Counted from the stretch's first letter, positions 48,353-57,138 are shown. The stretch is 64,000 nucleotides of DNA from Savagea serpentis (GCF_015351395.1 NZ_JADKPV010000001.1:868001-932000), one strand, 5' to 3'. A program made the numbers and translations. The notes: generated by a model not told the origin, from the letters alone.

Positions 48353-49308
48353 TGATCTCGTCTCCCTTCTCGTAAAATAGAAGAAGAGAAATAAACTTCT
48401 CCCGTTACCGCATCAATCGCTGTCGGCACGTCGACATAATACGCACGCGTTCGCGGTGTCGTCCATGCCCACGTCTCTTTCACGCGCAATGACGCTTTCC
48501 ATTTTTGAAACGCTTCTTCTTCACTCCATTGCGCAAGTTCTACCTCTTCCCACGATTCGTACAAAAGCGGGTCGATATGAAGAGAGAGAAGACGATTTCG
48601 TTCCCACTTTGCTTCGACAAAGCGATTCGTCGATTGACCGTCACACAATCGTTCCACAAATACAGTCGTCTCAGCATCTTCTTCCGAAATAAAATGAACA
48701 CGCCACTCACTATGCGGAATGAGTGACTGGCAAGTCGCTAACGTCTCGCAAACTTCACGTCTCGTTTCATCGATTCTCTCTTGTAATCGCTCTTCTCCTT
48801 CATTGTGTTCAATCGTGTAAACGTAACGGATCTTCCCTCCAAGAGTTGGACGAGCTAATTGAAGGCACATTCTCTTATGTTGAAGCGCTTCGTTCAACAC
48901 ATCCTTTGGACGCTCTTCTGGCTCTGAGAAGTCGAGCTCTACAAATACTTCTCGCTCGAACTGTTCCATGAGTCCATCTCGTCGAATTGTACAAGTAATG
49001 CCATCAATATCGATGATGTGTCCTCGCTCTTCCCGGTAATAAAAAATATCCCACGCCCCGTCGTCTGCTCGCTGTACTCGCTCGTACGTATAGTGAGCGG
49101 GAATGAGCGCACCTAATTGAGCGACTGCGCGCCACATTTCCTCTTCTGAAACTGCTTTTCCAACCGGTGCATATTGTTGTATACGATACGTTTCTCCATT
49201 GTTCATAGTACGTGTCGCGACAACTTCATCTTGTACGATGTAATGGATGTATGGTAATTGCTGTTCGATTTTTCCTTCTTCTTTCAAAATTAACGATTGC
49301 CATGTCAT
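48346..49308 (-). CDS. Cytosolic YcdB/PepSY-like protein A
   Basis: 320 residues, acidic, soluble, without signal peptide. It ends VDVPTAIDAVTGEVYFSSS, the D-A-V-TG motif typical of YcdB/PepSY-like domains. It also has an internal DGAWDIFYYREERGHIIDID motif resembling a first repeat. AAGGAG upstream. Forms an operon with the next gene; the two look like products of a tandem duplication (inference). Family relatives are mostly exported, so a cytosolic form is notable. Confidence 0.75.
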   Translation of the reverse strand: MTWQSLILKEEGKIEQQLPYIHYIVQDEVVATRTMNNGETYRIQQYAPVGKAVSEEEMWRAVAQLGALIPAHYTYERVQRADDGAWDIFYYREERGHIIDIDGITCTIRRDGLMEQFEREVFVELDFSEPEERPKDVLNEALQHKRMCLQLARPTLGGKIRYVYTIEHNEGEERLQERIDETRREVCETLATCQSLIPHSEWRVHFISEEDAETTVFVERLCDGQSTNRFVEAKWERNRLLSLHIDPLLYESWEEVELAQWSEEEAFQKWKASLRVKETWAWTTPRTRAYYVDVPTAIDAVTGEVYFSSSILREGRRDQC

Positions 49309-49324
49309 CTGTAACGCTCCTTAA

Positions 49325-49360
49325 AAAAATGCCCCCGATCCTTAACGAATGAGGGCATTT
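49325..49360 (-). terminator. Terminator after the 32-residue gene
   Basis: AAATGCCC / GGGCATTT stem (49328-49335 / 49353-49360), followed on the minus strand by seven T. Confidence 0.85.
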
Positions 49361-49363
49361 TCA

Positions 49364-49462
49364 TTAATTTTTATATCCGCGTGCGCGATTTTTTTGTTCG
49401 TTTGCTTTCAGGATGAGAACGGCTGTAAGCATCGTCGTCACCGCTAAAATGAATACTGTCAT
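49364..49462 (-). CDS. 32-residue single-pass membrane peptide
   Basis: ATG at 49462 with AAGGAG upstream; one membrane helix (VFILAVTTMLTAVLILKA) and a basic tail (NEQKNRARGYKN). Its own terminator follows two bases after the stop, and a sigma-B-type promoter lies 41 bases before the ATG, which together make a real gene likely. No family recognised. Confidence 0.65.
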   Translation of the reverse strand: MTVFILAVTTMLTAVLILKANEQKNRARGYKN

Positions 49463-49502
49463 ATTCTTCTCATCTCCTTCCGTTCTCGTTCGTATCTTCA
49501 GT

Positions 49503-49529
49503 ATACCCGAAATGTTTCCCATATGAAAC
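49503..49529 (-). promoter_or_regulatory. Sigma-B-like promoter of the 32-residue gene
   Basis: Minus strand: GTTTCA (49524-49529), 15 bases, GGGTAT (49503-49508). The spacer is at the long end of the sigma-B range. Confidence 0.5.
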
Positions 49530-49541
49530 AATTATTTTTTA

Positions 49542-49580
49542 TTGACAGTGTGTATATGTGAGTATATAGTGTACATATAC
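49542..49580 (+). promoter_or_regulatory. Promoter and operator of the GntR-ABC operon
   Basis: TTGACA (49542-49547), 17 bases, TATAGT (49565-49570). The inverted repeat GTATATGT (49552-49559) / ACATATAC (49573-49580) brackets the -10, a plausible binding site for the YtrA-type GntR protein encoded first. Confidence 0.82.
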
Positions 49581-49614
49581 AGTATATACAGTTTAATTTA
49601 AAAGGAGGTGTACG

Positions 49615-49995
49615 ATGACGATTATCATTTCTCCACAAGACCCGACACCGCTCTATGCGCAAATTGTCGAACAGATGAAACGACAAATTGCAGACGGTAC
49701 GTTACAAGCAGACGAGCAACTACCATCGATTCGGAATTTAGCGAAACAGTTAGAAGTGAGCGTCATTACGACGAAGCGGGCGTATGAAGAGTTAGAAAAA
49801 GAAGGCTTGATCTACTCTGTCCACGGACGCGGAAGCTTCGTTCAAGCACAGACGAACAATGTCAAAACAGAATGGCTCCGCCTCGCATTCGAACAAAAAT
49901 GCGAAGCGCTCATTCAAGAAGGACGAGCACTTGGACTATCCAATGAAGAAATGCTCGACATGTTACGCATTTATATAGAGGAGGAAAAATCATGA
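49615..49995 (+). CDS. GntR-family repressor, YtrA subfamily
   Basis: 126 residues. Winged helix with IRNLAKQLEVSVITTKRAYE (about 42-61) and EGLIYSVHGRGSFVQ; the effector domain is reduced to a short helical tail, as in YtrA/YhcF proteins that control ABC transporter operons in Firmicutes. ATG with AAAGGAGG upstream. First gene of a five-gene ATGA-coupled operon; probably autorepressor released by envelope-acting antibiotics or metabolites (family knowledge). Confidence 0.92.
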   Translation: MTIIISPQDPTPLYAQIVEQMKRQIADGTLQADEQLPSIRNLAKQLEVSVITTKRAYEELEKEGLIYSVHGRGSFVQAQTNNVKTEWLRLAFEQKCEALIQEGRALGLSNEEMLDMLRIYIEEEKS

Positions 49996-50135
49996 AACTC
50001 GTTCGATTCGGCTTACTAACTACGATTCCGATTTCTGTGATCGGCATTATACAAAACGAAGTCGGCTATTTTTCGGTAGCACTCGCCCTGCTCATCGTCT
50101 TTAGTCTCATTCAAAAAGGAGGCGTCCAACAATGA
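49992..50135 (+). CDS. 47-residue membrane protein in the GntR-ABC operon
   Basis: ATG overlaps the gntR stop (ATGA) and its TGA overlaps the ABC ATPase start (ATGA). Two hydrophobic stretches (LLTTIPISVIGII; VALALLIVFSLI) span the membrane. No family recognised, but the double coupling shows it is translated with the transporter and may be an accessory subunit. Confidence 0.75.
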   Translation: MKLVRFGLLTTIPISVIGIIQNEVGYFSVALALLIVFSLIQKGGVQQ

Positions 50136-50956
50136 TTGAATTTCAAGAAGTATCTTTACAATTTAAACATTTTCAAATGAAAAATATTTCCCTCACCATT
50201 CCGAAAGGCTACGTGATTGGATGTATCGGGCGGAACGGTTCAGGGAAAACGACGTTCATTAAAACGATGATGGACTTATACCGACCGACGACAGGACAAG
50301 TACTATGGAACGGCGCACTACTCGATCAACAACAAAAAGAAAAAATCGGATTCATCTATGATGATTTTCATCATTGGAAAAATACGAAGTTAAAAGCGGT
50401 GCGCAAATTGTATGAACGCGCTTATCCGACGTGGCAACCCCAGCTGTATACACAGTTGCTCGATGCGTACGGGTTAAATGAACGACAAGCGATTCATCAA
50501 TTGTCGAAAGGGACGAGAATGAAAGCCCAAATTGCACTCGCGCTCTCTCATGAACCCGATGTGCTCATCATGGATGAACCGACATCTGGACTCGACCCTG
50601 TATTTCGTCGTACGTTCATTCATCAATTGCGCGATTGGATGGCCGCACGCGAAAATCGAACATTGCTTTTTTCAACACATATTACATCCGACTTAGAACA
50701 ATTCGCCGATTATATTTTATGTATCGATCAAGGGAATGTGCGATTTTTCTTACCGACTGATGAGTTAGAAGAGCGTTTTGTGCTCGTGAAAGGTCCGGTC
50801 GATGCTGTACGAGCGCTCGGTGTACCGATGGAATCGCACAACAATCAAGCGACCGCTTTAATCGACCGAACAATCATGGTCATCCCTGAAAACTTGTACA
50901 TCGAACGTGCTCGTTTGGAAGATGTTTTATACTTTTTAACGGAGGTGAGCGAATGA
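50132..50956 (+). CDS. ABC transporter ATP-binding protein (YtrB/YtrE-like)
   Basis: 274 residues. Walker A GRNGSGKTT (about 34-42), signature LSKGTRMKAQIALAL (note LSKG in place of the usual LSGG), Walker B VLIMDEPTSGLDP and the H-loop STH. The C-terminal 60 residues form an extra beta domain (FVLVKGPVDAVRALGVP). Paired with the ABC-2-type permease that follows, overlapping by ATGA. Confidence 0.93.
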   Translation: MIEFQEVSLQFKHFQMKNISLTIPKGYVIGCIGRNGSGKTTFIKTMMDLYRPTTGQVLWNGALLDQQQKEKIGFIYDDFHHWKNTKLKAVRKLYERAYPTWQPQLYTQLLDAYGLNERQAIHQLSKGTRMKAQIALALSHEPDVLIMDEPTSGLDPVFRRTFIHQLRDWMAARENRTLLFSTHITSDLEQFADYILCIDQGNVRFFLPTDELEERFVLVKGPVDAVRALGVPMESHNNQATALIDRTIMVIPENLYIERARLEDVLYFLTEVSE

Positions 50957-51573
50957 GACTCGCATTGTATAAAGAATGGATGTATTGGAAATACGTCATC
51001 CCGCTTCTCATCATTTGTAGTTTTCTCGTCTACTTTGTGGAATATGGCATTTTATTGCCGCTCACCTTTTTTATGACGGGGGCGATTATTTATCAAGTGA
51101 TAACCGAACGCCAATCGAAGACGATCGAGCTCGAATTAAGTTTACCAATGTCACGCGATGAATGGATGACAGCTCGCTTTCTCGCTCACTTCGTCAACCT
51201 GACGAGCTTCGCCATCGCGATGTACGGGGCACTCGTCGTCACTTACAATGTTCGAGCGTTTCAAGAACTTCCAAATCCTGCAATCATGCTCATTTGGTGG
51301 GGAATTACATTAATAACGATGAGTGTCGTGCTTTGGCTCTTTTTACGCTTTTCAACGAATCGTGCCATTCTCATATTCGCGAGCTTGTACATCGGATCAG
51401 CGGTCATTATGATGGCAGGGTCAAAAACAGATTCTCCTGTTCTATTCAGCACGTCGCCAAGCTTATGGAATGCTGCTGTAATCATTAGTGTGGTGGGACT
51501 ATTACTTTATAGTCTTTCATACTGGATGACGAAGCGTCATTTCCGCACCGAGACGATCGGAACGAAACGATGA
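50953..51573 (+). CDS. ABC-2-type permease
   Basis: 206 residues with about six membrane segments, opening LYKEWMYWKYVIPLLIICS and containing ELSLPMSRDEWMTARFLAHF, a hallmark of ABC-2 permeases next to YtrA-type regulators. Probably pumps or senses an antibiotic or a cell-wall compound. Overlaps the ATPase gene and the next small gene by ATGA. Confidence 0.88.
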   Translation: MRLALYKEWMYWKYVIPLLIICSFLVYFVEYGILLPLTFFMTGAIIYQVITERQSKTIELELSLPMSRDEWMTARFLAHFVNLTSFAIAMYGALVVTYNVRAFQELPNPAIMLIWWGITLITMSVVLWLFLRFSTNRAILIFASLYIGSAVIMMAGSKTDSPVLFSTSPSLWNAAVIISVVGLLLYSLSYWMTKRHFRTETIGTKR

Positions 51574-51737
51574 AGCGTATTTTCGTATTCCTCATTATGA
51601 GTACATTACTTCTCGTCCTTCTCGTCGAGCGATTCCCTCAAATCGCGACAATGCGTTCTATCGTGTACCCTATCGCAACACTTACCCTGTTATTCATCGG
51701 AGGATACAGCTTTTACTTACAGCTAAAAAAGAAATAA
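51570..51737 (+). CDS. 55-residue membrane protein ending the ABC operon
   Basis: ATG overlaps the permease stop (ATGA). Two hydrophobic segments (IFVFLIMSTLLLVLLV; YPIATLTLLFIGGYSFYL), basic tail LKKK. No family recognised. Followed by a terminator. With the 47-residue protein, it gives the operon two tiny membrane proteins flanking the pump genes. Confidence 0.72.
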   Translation: MKRIFVFLIMSTLLLVLLVERFPQIATMRSIVYPIATLTLLFIGGYSFYLQLKKK

Positions 51738-51756
51738 AGACCGGCAACATTCTCTT

Positions 51757-51794
51757 CCTCCTTTCGTCTTGTTTAGAGGAAAGGAGGGATTTTT
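51757..51794 (+). terminator. Terminator whose 3' arm is the next gene's ribosome site
   Basis: CCTCCTTTC / GAAAGGAGG stem (51757-51765 / 51779-51787), then GATTTTT. The 3' arm is the Shine-Dalgarno sequence of the gene starting at 51795, so read-through RNA would have it paired. Confidence 0.75.
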
Positions 51795-52196
51795 ATGCGC
51801 GCTTATGGAAGAGTGACTGCGCTTAGTTTTGCAACATTTGTAAGCTTGCTCAGCATTGCGATGTTATTTTTAGAATCACGTGATTCGGTAACGAGTTATT
51901 TCTTTAGTTTTGCTCTTTATTTTACATACAGTTTATTTTTTATTTTACCGCTCTTTTTACTTTTCGGATTTTGTCTCGCACCATTCATCGATGCGTTTAT
52001 CCATTCACGCTTGATTCGTTTTCCTTGTTATACGCTGTGTGGCATCGGGCTCGCTCATCTGTATGAATGGATTCGGCATGCGTCGTTCATTCCGTCTTTT
52101 CGCCTCGCACTATGTGGCGCAGTGGCCGCTTCACTCTACTGCTTTTTCTCAATAAAACAAACTTTCTCTGCATACGTTCCGTCTAATCGGGTATGA
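51795..52196 (+). CDS. Four-helix membrane protein of unknown function
   Basis: 133 residues, about four membrane segments (8-27, 36-61, 73-91, 103-119). No family recognised. Its AAGGAGG is inside the preceding terminator stem, seven bases from the ATG. Possibly expressed only from a transcript that starts in the hairpin, or after hairpin opening. Confidence 0.72.
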   Translation: MRAYGRVTALSFATFVSLLSIAMLFLESRDSVTSYFFSFALYFTYSLFFILPLFLLFGFCLAPFIDAFIHSRLIRFPCYTLCGIGLAHLYEWIRHASFIPSFRLALCGAVAASLYCFFSIKQTFSAYVPSNRV

Positions 52197-52223
52197 TATT
52201 TGTAAGAAAGAAAGGATGATTAG

Positions 52224-52946
52224 ATGAAGAAATGGAAATTCATTACAAGTATCGGGCTTGCTGCATTTGCGCTCGCTGCATGTAGCAATGAGGATGAACC
52301 GAAAGATCATACAACACCCCCTGTGGAACAACCTGCCGAAACAGAACAGGAAACTCCAACAGAAGTTGAAACACCAAACATGACGGTCGAAACGGTTCAA
52401 CAATATTTCGCACCGGATGGCTCGCACTTGCACTACCGCGGGGTCGGTAGTGAGTTTGCGGAATTAGACATACAAGTACGTCACATCGGTGAACATTATG
52501 TCGCACTTGTGGAATCGAATGGAGGCTCTGTCGTTACGACCGTATATACATTAGAAGACGGTGACCTCATTCGCGTATTGCGTGAGATGACAGAATTTGA
52601 AGAAACCGAAACAGGTGAAATGGGCGATTATATTTTACCGACGGTCGAACGACTCGATGCGAGTGAAGAACGTGTCGTCGTTTACCGTGAAGATGCGAAA
52701 AAAGGAGATACGTTCACGATTGACGATGCAACGTGGACAATCATCGACCCAAGCATGACGTTGAAAACAGATACAGAAACGTATGAAGACGTCATTCATA
52801 TGCAAGTCGTCAACGAAGAATTGACGAGCGATTATTATTACAAAGTCGGCATCGGATTAATTAAACACCATGACGTAATGGAAACGGAAGACAAAAACAA
52901 TCCATTTATCGTCGACAGTGAATTAGAAAGCATCGAACAACAATAA
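52224..52946 (+). CDS. Lipoprotein of unknown function
   Basis: 240 residues. Signal peptide with lipobox ALAAC (Cys about 20), then a Thr/Glu/Pro-rich linker (ETEQETPTEVETP) and a beta-rich domain of about 190 residues (FTIDDATWTIIDPSMTLKTD; DYYYKVGIGLIKHH). No family recognised. Surface-anchored. AGAAAGGATG upstream of the ATG. Monocistronic, closed by a terminator of the recurring family. Confidence 0.82.
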   Translation: MKKWKFITSIGLAAFALAACSNEDEPKDHTTPPVEQPAETEQETPTEVETPNMTVETVQQYFAPDGSHLHYRGVGSEFAELDIQVRHIGEHYVALVESNGGSVVTTVYTLEDGDLIRVLREMTEFEETETGEMGDYILPTVERLDASEERVVVYREDAKKGDTFTIDDATWTIIDPSMTLKTDTETYEDVIHMQVVNEELTSDYYYKVGIGLIKHHDVMETEDKNNPFIVDSELESIEQQ

Positions 52947-52947
52947 A

Positions 52948-52991
52948 AAAACCCGCATGGAATCAATGATTATTGATTTCATGCGGGTTTT
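52948..52991. terminator. Bidirectional terminator, copy 3 of the recurring family
   Basis: Twenty-bp stem (52948-52967 / 52972-52991, one G-T pair) with loop GATT and T-runs on both strands. Core GCATGGAATCAA / TTGATTTCATGC. Confidence 0.9.
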
Positions 52992-52996
52992 TTCAT

Positions 52997-54469
52997 TTAA
53001 TTACTGTTTTCAATTTCTTCTTTTAATGATTTTCCTAAAATATAATATTCCGTTTCTTTTCCTGATAAACTATTGTACCGTTTGCGAATCGCCACGTAAA
53101 AGACGATGCCTAATAAAATCCATAAGCCGAGTAAAATGTAACTTGGTGTCGTTAATGAAGCTGGTGAAAATGGTAAAAGTAAAAGCGCTAAAAAGGCTAA
53201 GCTCGAAATCATTCCGATGAGCGCTAATAACTTTTGAAACGGTGCGACTTCTAAGCCACGTGCTTCTTGTTTCCACGCGAGCACTTTAAAGGCTGCGAGG
53301 GAAGCGAAAAAGTAAGCGACCGATACACCGGTCGAACTCATATCGACGATCCATGTCAATGCTTGACGACCGAACCAAGGTGTCGGGAGTGTAATTAATG
53401 TGACGAACCATACTCCCCATACGGGCACTTTAGACTTTTTCGTCAATGTACGGAAAAAGTTCGGTAACGCACGAGCGCGCGCCATCGAGAAAATGAGACG
53501 GCTCGACGACATATAAAAGCCGTTTAATCCTGTGAAAATCCCCATCATAATCGCAATCGCTAACACGATGACGCCTGTTTTCCCCATGATGGCATTAATA
53601 ATATCTCCTGTCAGCCATAAATTCCCACCAAGTGCTGACGTATCAGCAAACGACCATGATGTAATGCCGATCATCACTGCGTAAATGAGGAAAGAAGATA
53701 ATAGTGAACCGACGATGAGCCATGTCGCGATTTTCGGTTTGAAATTAAATTCTTCCGCTGCTTGCGGAACATTATCGAATCCGACATAAGCCCACGGAGC
53801 GATCGATAAAATGAGCATGATAGACACGAACATGGATTGATTCTCTTTGAAAAATGGCTTCATATTTTCAATCGGGTTGTCCGCGAGTCCAAATGTCACG
53901 CCACCTAAAATAACAACGCCTAACACGAGGAGAATACTGAAATAAAATTGCAGTTTTCCAGAGATTTCTGTCCCTGTCGTATTTAAAATCGCAAAAATTA
54001 AAATAAGTGCAGATGAAATGATTACTTCAGGAATGAAAATGTCCCAATCGGCAATCGTATATAAATAGCCTTGCTCCATAAACTGGGGAGCGATAAATTT
54101 TAAAAGTAATGAAAACGCAGAGGCGTTTAATGCGACGATGGAAATATATCCGAGCGATAAAAACCATCCTGCTATGTATGCCCACACCTTACCTGCTGCG
54201 ATATACGCATACGTGAATCCCCCTCCGGAAACAGGGAACTTCTTAATCATCACGCCGTAACTCGACGCGATGACCATCATGAGAAGTGCTCCGATAAATA
54301 GTCCAATCATCGCGCCGATCGGTCCCGCTTCTTGAATCCAGTCTCCCGGTAAAATGAACGCTCCCCAACCGACACTAGACCCGAGTGCAATGGCGAAGAC
54401 AGACGCTGGAGAGAGCGTTTTCTTTAACTTCCTTCGTTGTTGTTCTTTGTCCTTTGGCTGTATATCCAT
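52997..54469 (-). CDS. APC-family amino acid permease
   Basis: 490 residues with about 12 membrane segments. N-terminal SVFAIALGSSVGWGAFILPG and AYIAAGKVWAYIAGWFLSLG are APC-superfamily signatures; the later FDNVPQAAEEFNFKP is conserved in the group. Substrate not readable. Start ATG at 54469 has a weak AAGGGAG site. Convergent with the lipoprotein gene. Confidence 0.9.
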   Translation of the reverse strand: MDIQPKDKEQQRRKLKKTLSPASVFAIALGSSVGWGAFILPGDWIQEAGPIGAMIGLFIGALLMMVIASSYGVMIKKFPVSGGGFTYAYIAAGKVWAYIAGWFLSLGYISIVALNASAFSLLLKFIAPQFMEQGYLYTIADWDIFIPEVIISSALILIFAILNTTGTEISGKLQFYFSILLVLGVVILGGVTFGLADNPIENMKPFFKENQSMFVSIMLILSIAPWAYVGFDNVPQAAEEFNFKPKIATWLIVGSLLSSFLIYAVMIGITSWSFADTSALGGNLWLTGDIINAIMGKTGVIVLAIAIMMGIFTGLNGFYMSSSRLIFSMARARALPNFFRTLTKKSKVPVWGVWFVTLITLPTPWFGRQALTWIVDMSSTGVSVAYFFASLAAFKVLAWKQEARGLEVAPFQKLLALIGMISSLAFLALLLLPFSPASLTTPSYILLGLWILLGIVFYVAIRKRYNSLSGKETEYYILGKSLKEEIENSN

Positions 54470-54609
54470 ACAAAACTCCCTTTCTCTTACCTAATGTCTC
54501 ATCGATTCCCTCCTCTCACAAAATAAAACGTTTTTTTACAAAAAGGTGTTTTCTACTGCGCGACTTCGGTAATATATAAAGTATCTTATTGGAATTGTAG
54601 GTGGACATC

Positions 54610-55473
54610 GTGAAGAAGCAACACGAAACAGAAACAGCGAGACATTTTATTTTTAGACTATTTTTTATCACATTAGGGGCAGGGCTAGCAGCAGGCGCGA
54701 TTGAGCTGTTTTTAGTACCGAATAGTATCATTGATGGCGGCATTATCGGGATTGGCTTAATTTTAAACATTATGACAGGAATTCCGTTTGGGATTTTAAT
54801 TTTAATTTTAAACTTACCTTTTTTATTCGCAGGATATAAACATATCGGCAAAAACTTTTTTATCTCATCTAGTATCGCCATCGTCTTATTAGCGATTATC
54901 GAAGCAACGATTAAAGGAATGGATCCGATTACGACAGAACCTCTTCTCGCTACCGTATTCGGTGGACTTATGCTCGGAATCGGTGTCGGGCTCGTCATTC
55001 GAAATGGCGGCGCGTTGGACGGAACGGAGATTTTAGGCATTTTACTGACGCGTCGCATCCCGTACTCTGTCGGAGAATTCGTCATGTTCTTCAATATTTT
55101 CATTTTCAGTTGGGCAGGTTTTGTGCTTGGCTGGGAACAGGCAATGTTTTCGATTTTAACATATTATATCGCCTCAAAAGCAATTGACGCCGTCATTCAA
55201 GGGCTAGATGATACGAAAGCGATTTTACTCGTTTCGGACAAGTCGGAAGAACTCGCAGAAACAATCAATGAACGGCTCGGCCGAAGCGTGACGAAATTGC
55301 ACGGTCGCGGCGGATACGCAAATGTCGAGACCGATGTCATTTATGTCGTCATTACGAGACTGGAACTTTCCAAATTAAAAGAAATTATTCGTACAACAGA
55401 TCCAGATGCGTTCACAACCGTCATGGACACACAAGAAACGTATGGCTCAAAATTTAAATCAGCCATCCATTAA
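54610..55473 (+). CDS. YitT-family (DUF2179) membrane protein
   Basis: 287 residues. Five membrane segments in the first 190 residues ([57 protein letters not shown]), then a cytoplasmic DUF2179 domain ending [20 protein letters not shown]. Function unknown; some relatives affect spore germination or metal handling. GTG at 54610, five bases after AGGTGG, is chosen; a GTG three codons earlier lacks a site. Confidence 0.9.
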   Translation: MKKQHETETARHFIFRLFFITLGAGLAAGAIELFLVPNSIIDGGIIGIGLILNIMTGIPFGILILILNLPFLFAGYKHIGKNFFISSSIAIVLLAIIEATIKGMDPITTEPLLATVFGGLMLGIGVGLVIRNGGALDGTEILGILLTRRIPYSVGEFVMFFNIFIFSWAGFVLGWEQAMFSILTYYIASKAIDAVIQGLDDTKAILLVSDKSEELAETINERLGRSVTKLHGRGGYANVETDVIYVVITRLELSKLKEIIRTTDPDAFTTVMDTQETYGSKFKSAIH

Positions 55474-55517
55474 AAAACGGTAAAAGTAGAGCGAGTCTCT
55501 ACTTTTACCGCTTTTTT
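55473..55517. terminator. Bidirectional terminator between yitT and the MFS gene
   Basis: Stem ACGGTAAAAGTAGAG / CTCTACTTTTACCG (55477-55491 / 55497-55510) with T-runs on both strands. Confidence 0.88.
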
Positions 55518-56697
55518 ATATTTTTACTTTTCTACGCATGCGAGCATCCAATGCTAAATAAACAAAAATAGTCACTACGACGAGCGCACTGCCGATGAAG
55601 TACATCGTTTCAAATCCAGAACGATCGACGATCACTCCCCACGTATACGCACCGAATGAAATGCCGATATCGAAGAAAATGAAAAATGTCGCAATCGCGT
55701 GGCCACTACGCTCGTGACTCGTACTTTGAATCGCCATCGTTTGAAACCCAGGAAGCAATGTTCCGTAACCGATTCCGATCAAAGCAGCGCTCACTAATAA
55801 AACAATTCCCGTCGTCGTGAATCCGAGTAACATTAAGCCGAATGCAAATAATCCTAAACAAGGAATGAGTACAGCCCTCGGACCTTTTTCATCAAATGCG
55901 CGCCCGAGTGATGGACGCGTCAACAACATCAGGCCTGCATACACTAAAAAGAAATAACTCGCGACATGCGCAAGACCAATTTCTTCCGCATAAATCGGAA
56001 CGAATGACAAAATACTTGCATACGCAAAACCGACAAGTCCACTTAATATTCCGACAGGTAATGCTTTCACTTCAATTAAATCATGGAATGATAATGAAAA
56101 ATCCGTTTGTTTTCGCTCTTTTTCTTCCACATTTAAGAACAGAGACGTCACTAAACTAATAAGCATCACTGCTGTCAACACAATAAATAGCATATGAAAC
56201 GATAACTGTTGGGCAATTAATAAGCCGATGAATGGACCGATGACGACAGCTAAGTTCATCGCCATCGCAAAATACCCCATACCTGCTCCCTTTCGCTCTT
56301 TCGGGATGACGTCAACCGCAATTGCACTCATCACTGTGGTCACGACAGCGAATGAAATCCCGTGTAAAAAGCGAATCGCCAGCAATGGCATGAAATCGTC
56401 AATTAATAAATAGAACCCCATCGTAATGGTATATAGCAATAACATGAGAAGTAAAACTTTTTTCTTTCCGAAAATTTCTAACAACTTTGGTGCGAAAGGA
56501 CGCACGAGAATGGCCGCCACGAGCATACTCGTCACAACTAATCCTGCGCGGGCTTCAGACTCCCCTAATTCGTGAATTACATATAAAGGTAAAGTTGTTA
56601 ATAATGCATAAAATACAATAAACACAAAAAAATAAGCGACGGATATCGTAATGAAATCCTTCGTCCATATTTTCGTTGATGGTTGTTCCTTCGTCAT
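55516..56697 (-). CDS. Major facilitator superfamily transporter
   Basis: 393 residues, 12 membrane segments. The MFS loop-2 type motif appears as RPFAPKLLEIFGKKK and in the second half as RPSLGRAFDEKGPRA. Likely drug/metabolite efflux, because its start overlaps (ATGA) the end of a MarR-family gene upstream, a common efflux-operon arrangement (inference). Confidence 0.9.
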   Translation of the reverse strand: MTKEQPSTKIWTKDFITISVAYFFVFIVFYALLTTLPLYVIHELGESEARAGLVVTSMLVAAILVRPFAPKLLEIFGKKKVLLLMLLLYTITMGFYLLIDDFMPLLAIRFLHGISFAVVTTVMSAIAVDVIPKERKGAGMGYFAMAMNLAVVIGPFIGLLIAQQLSFHMLFIVLTAVMLISLVTSLFLNVEEKERKQTDFSLSFHDLIEVKALPVGILSGLVGFAYASILSFVPIYAEEIGLAHVASYFFLVYAGLMLLTRPSLGRAFDEKGPRAVLIPCLGLFAFGLMLLGFTTTGIVLLVSAALIGIGYGTLLPGFQTMAIQSTSHERSGHAIATFFIFFDIGISFGAYTWGVIVDRSGFETMYFIGSALVVVTIFVYLALDARMRRKVKI

Positions 56698-57122
56698 ACA
56701 GTGTCTCGGTCTCCTTTTATCTTTCCTAGCAACTGGTACAATTGCTCTTTTTCTGCTTGATTTAAATCGCGTAATAATGTCGCTTCCATTTGTTGCATAC
56801 TGCGTTTTATCTCGGGTAACTTTAACTCTCCTCTCGGCGATAGTCGCACTAAACGTTCGCGCTTATCTTCCCCTTCTTCGCGAAGGATCCAATCCTTCTC
56901 TTCCATACGCCGCAATGTACGCGTTACAGTCGGCGCTTCAACATTTAAATATTTCCCAATTTCCGCTTGCACCATTGGGCCTTGTGTCGCCAAACAGTAA
57001 ATGATCGCCCATTGTGCGCTATACAATTCATATTCACTCAATGTCGCATTCGCTTCTTTCTCCAAAAGTCTCGTCTTTTGATGAAGTAAATGAACTAATT
57101 CATGATTAATAATAGATTTCAT
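56694..57122 (-). CDS. MarR-family transcriptional regulator
   Basis: 142 residues. Winged helix: MVQAEIGKYLNVEAPTVTRT (about 50-69), wing EGEDKRERLVRLSPRGE. It likely represses itself and the coupled MFS transporter through the palindrome at 57139-57150, 17 bases before its start. Divergent from the glutamine synthetase gene. Confidence 0.91.
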   Translation of the reverse strand: MKSIINHELVHLLHQKTRLLEKEANATLSEYELYSAQWAIIYCLATQGPMVQAEIGKYLNVEAPTVTRTLRRMEEKDWILREEGEDKRERLVRLSPRGELKLPEIKRSMQQMEATLLRDLNQAEKEQLYQLLGKIKGDRDTV

Positions 57123-57138
57123 GCCATTCTCCTTATAG

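Noticed and set aside
54516-55103. 195-codon minus-strand frame opposite yitT
   Set aside because: Low-complexity Ile/Pro/Lys composition and no ribosome site; it mirrors the codons of a well-supported membrane protein gene on the other strand.
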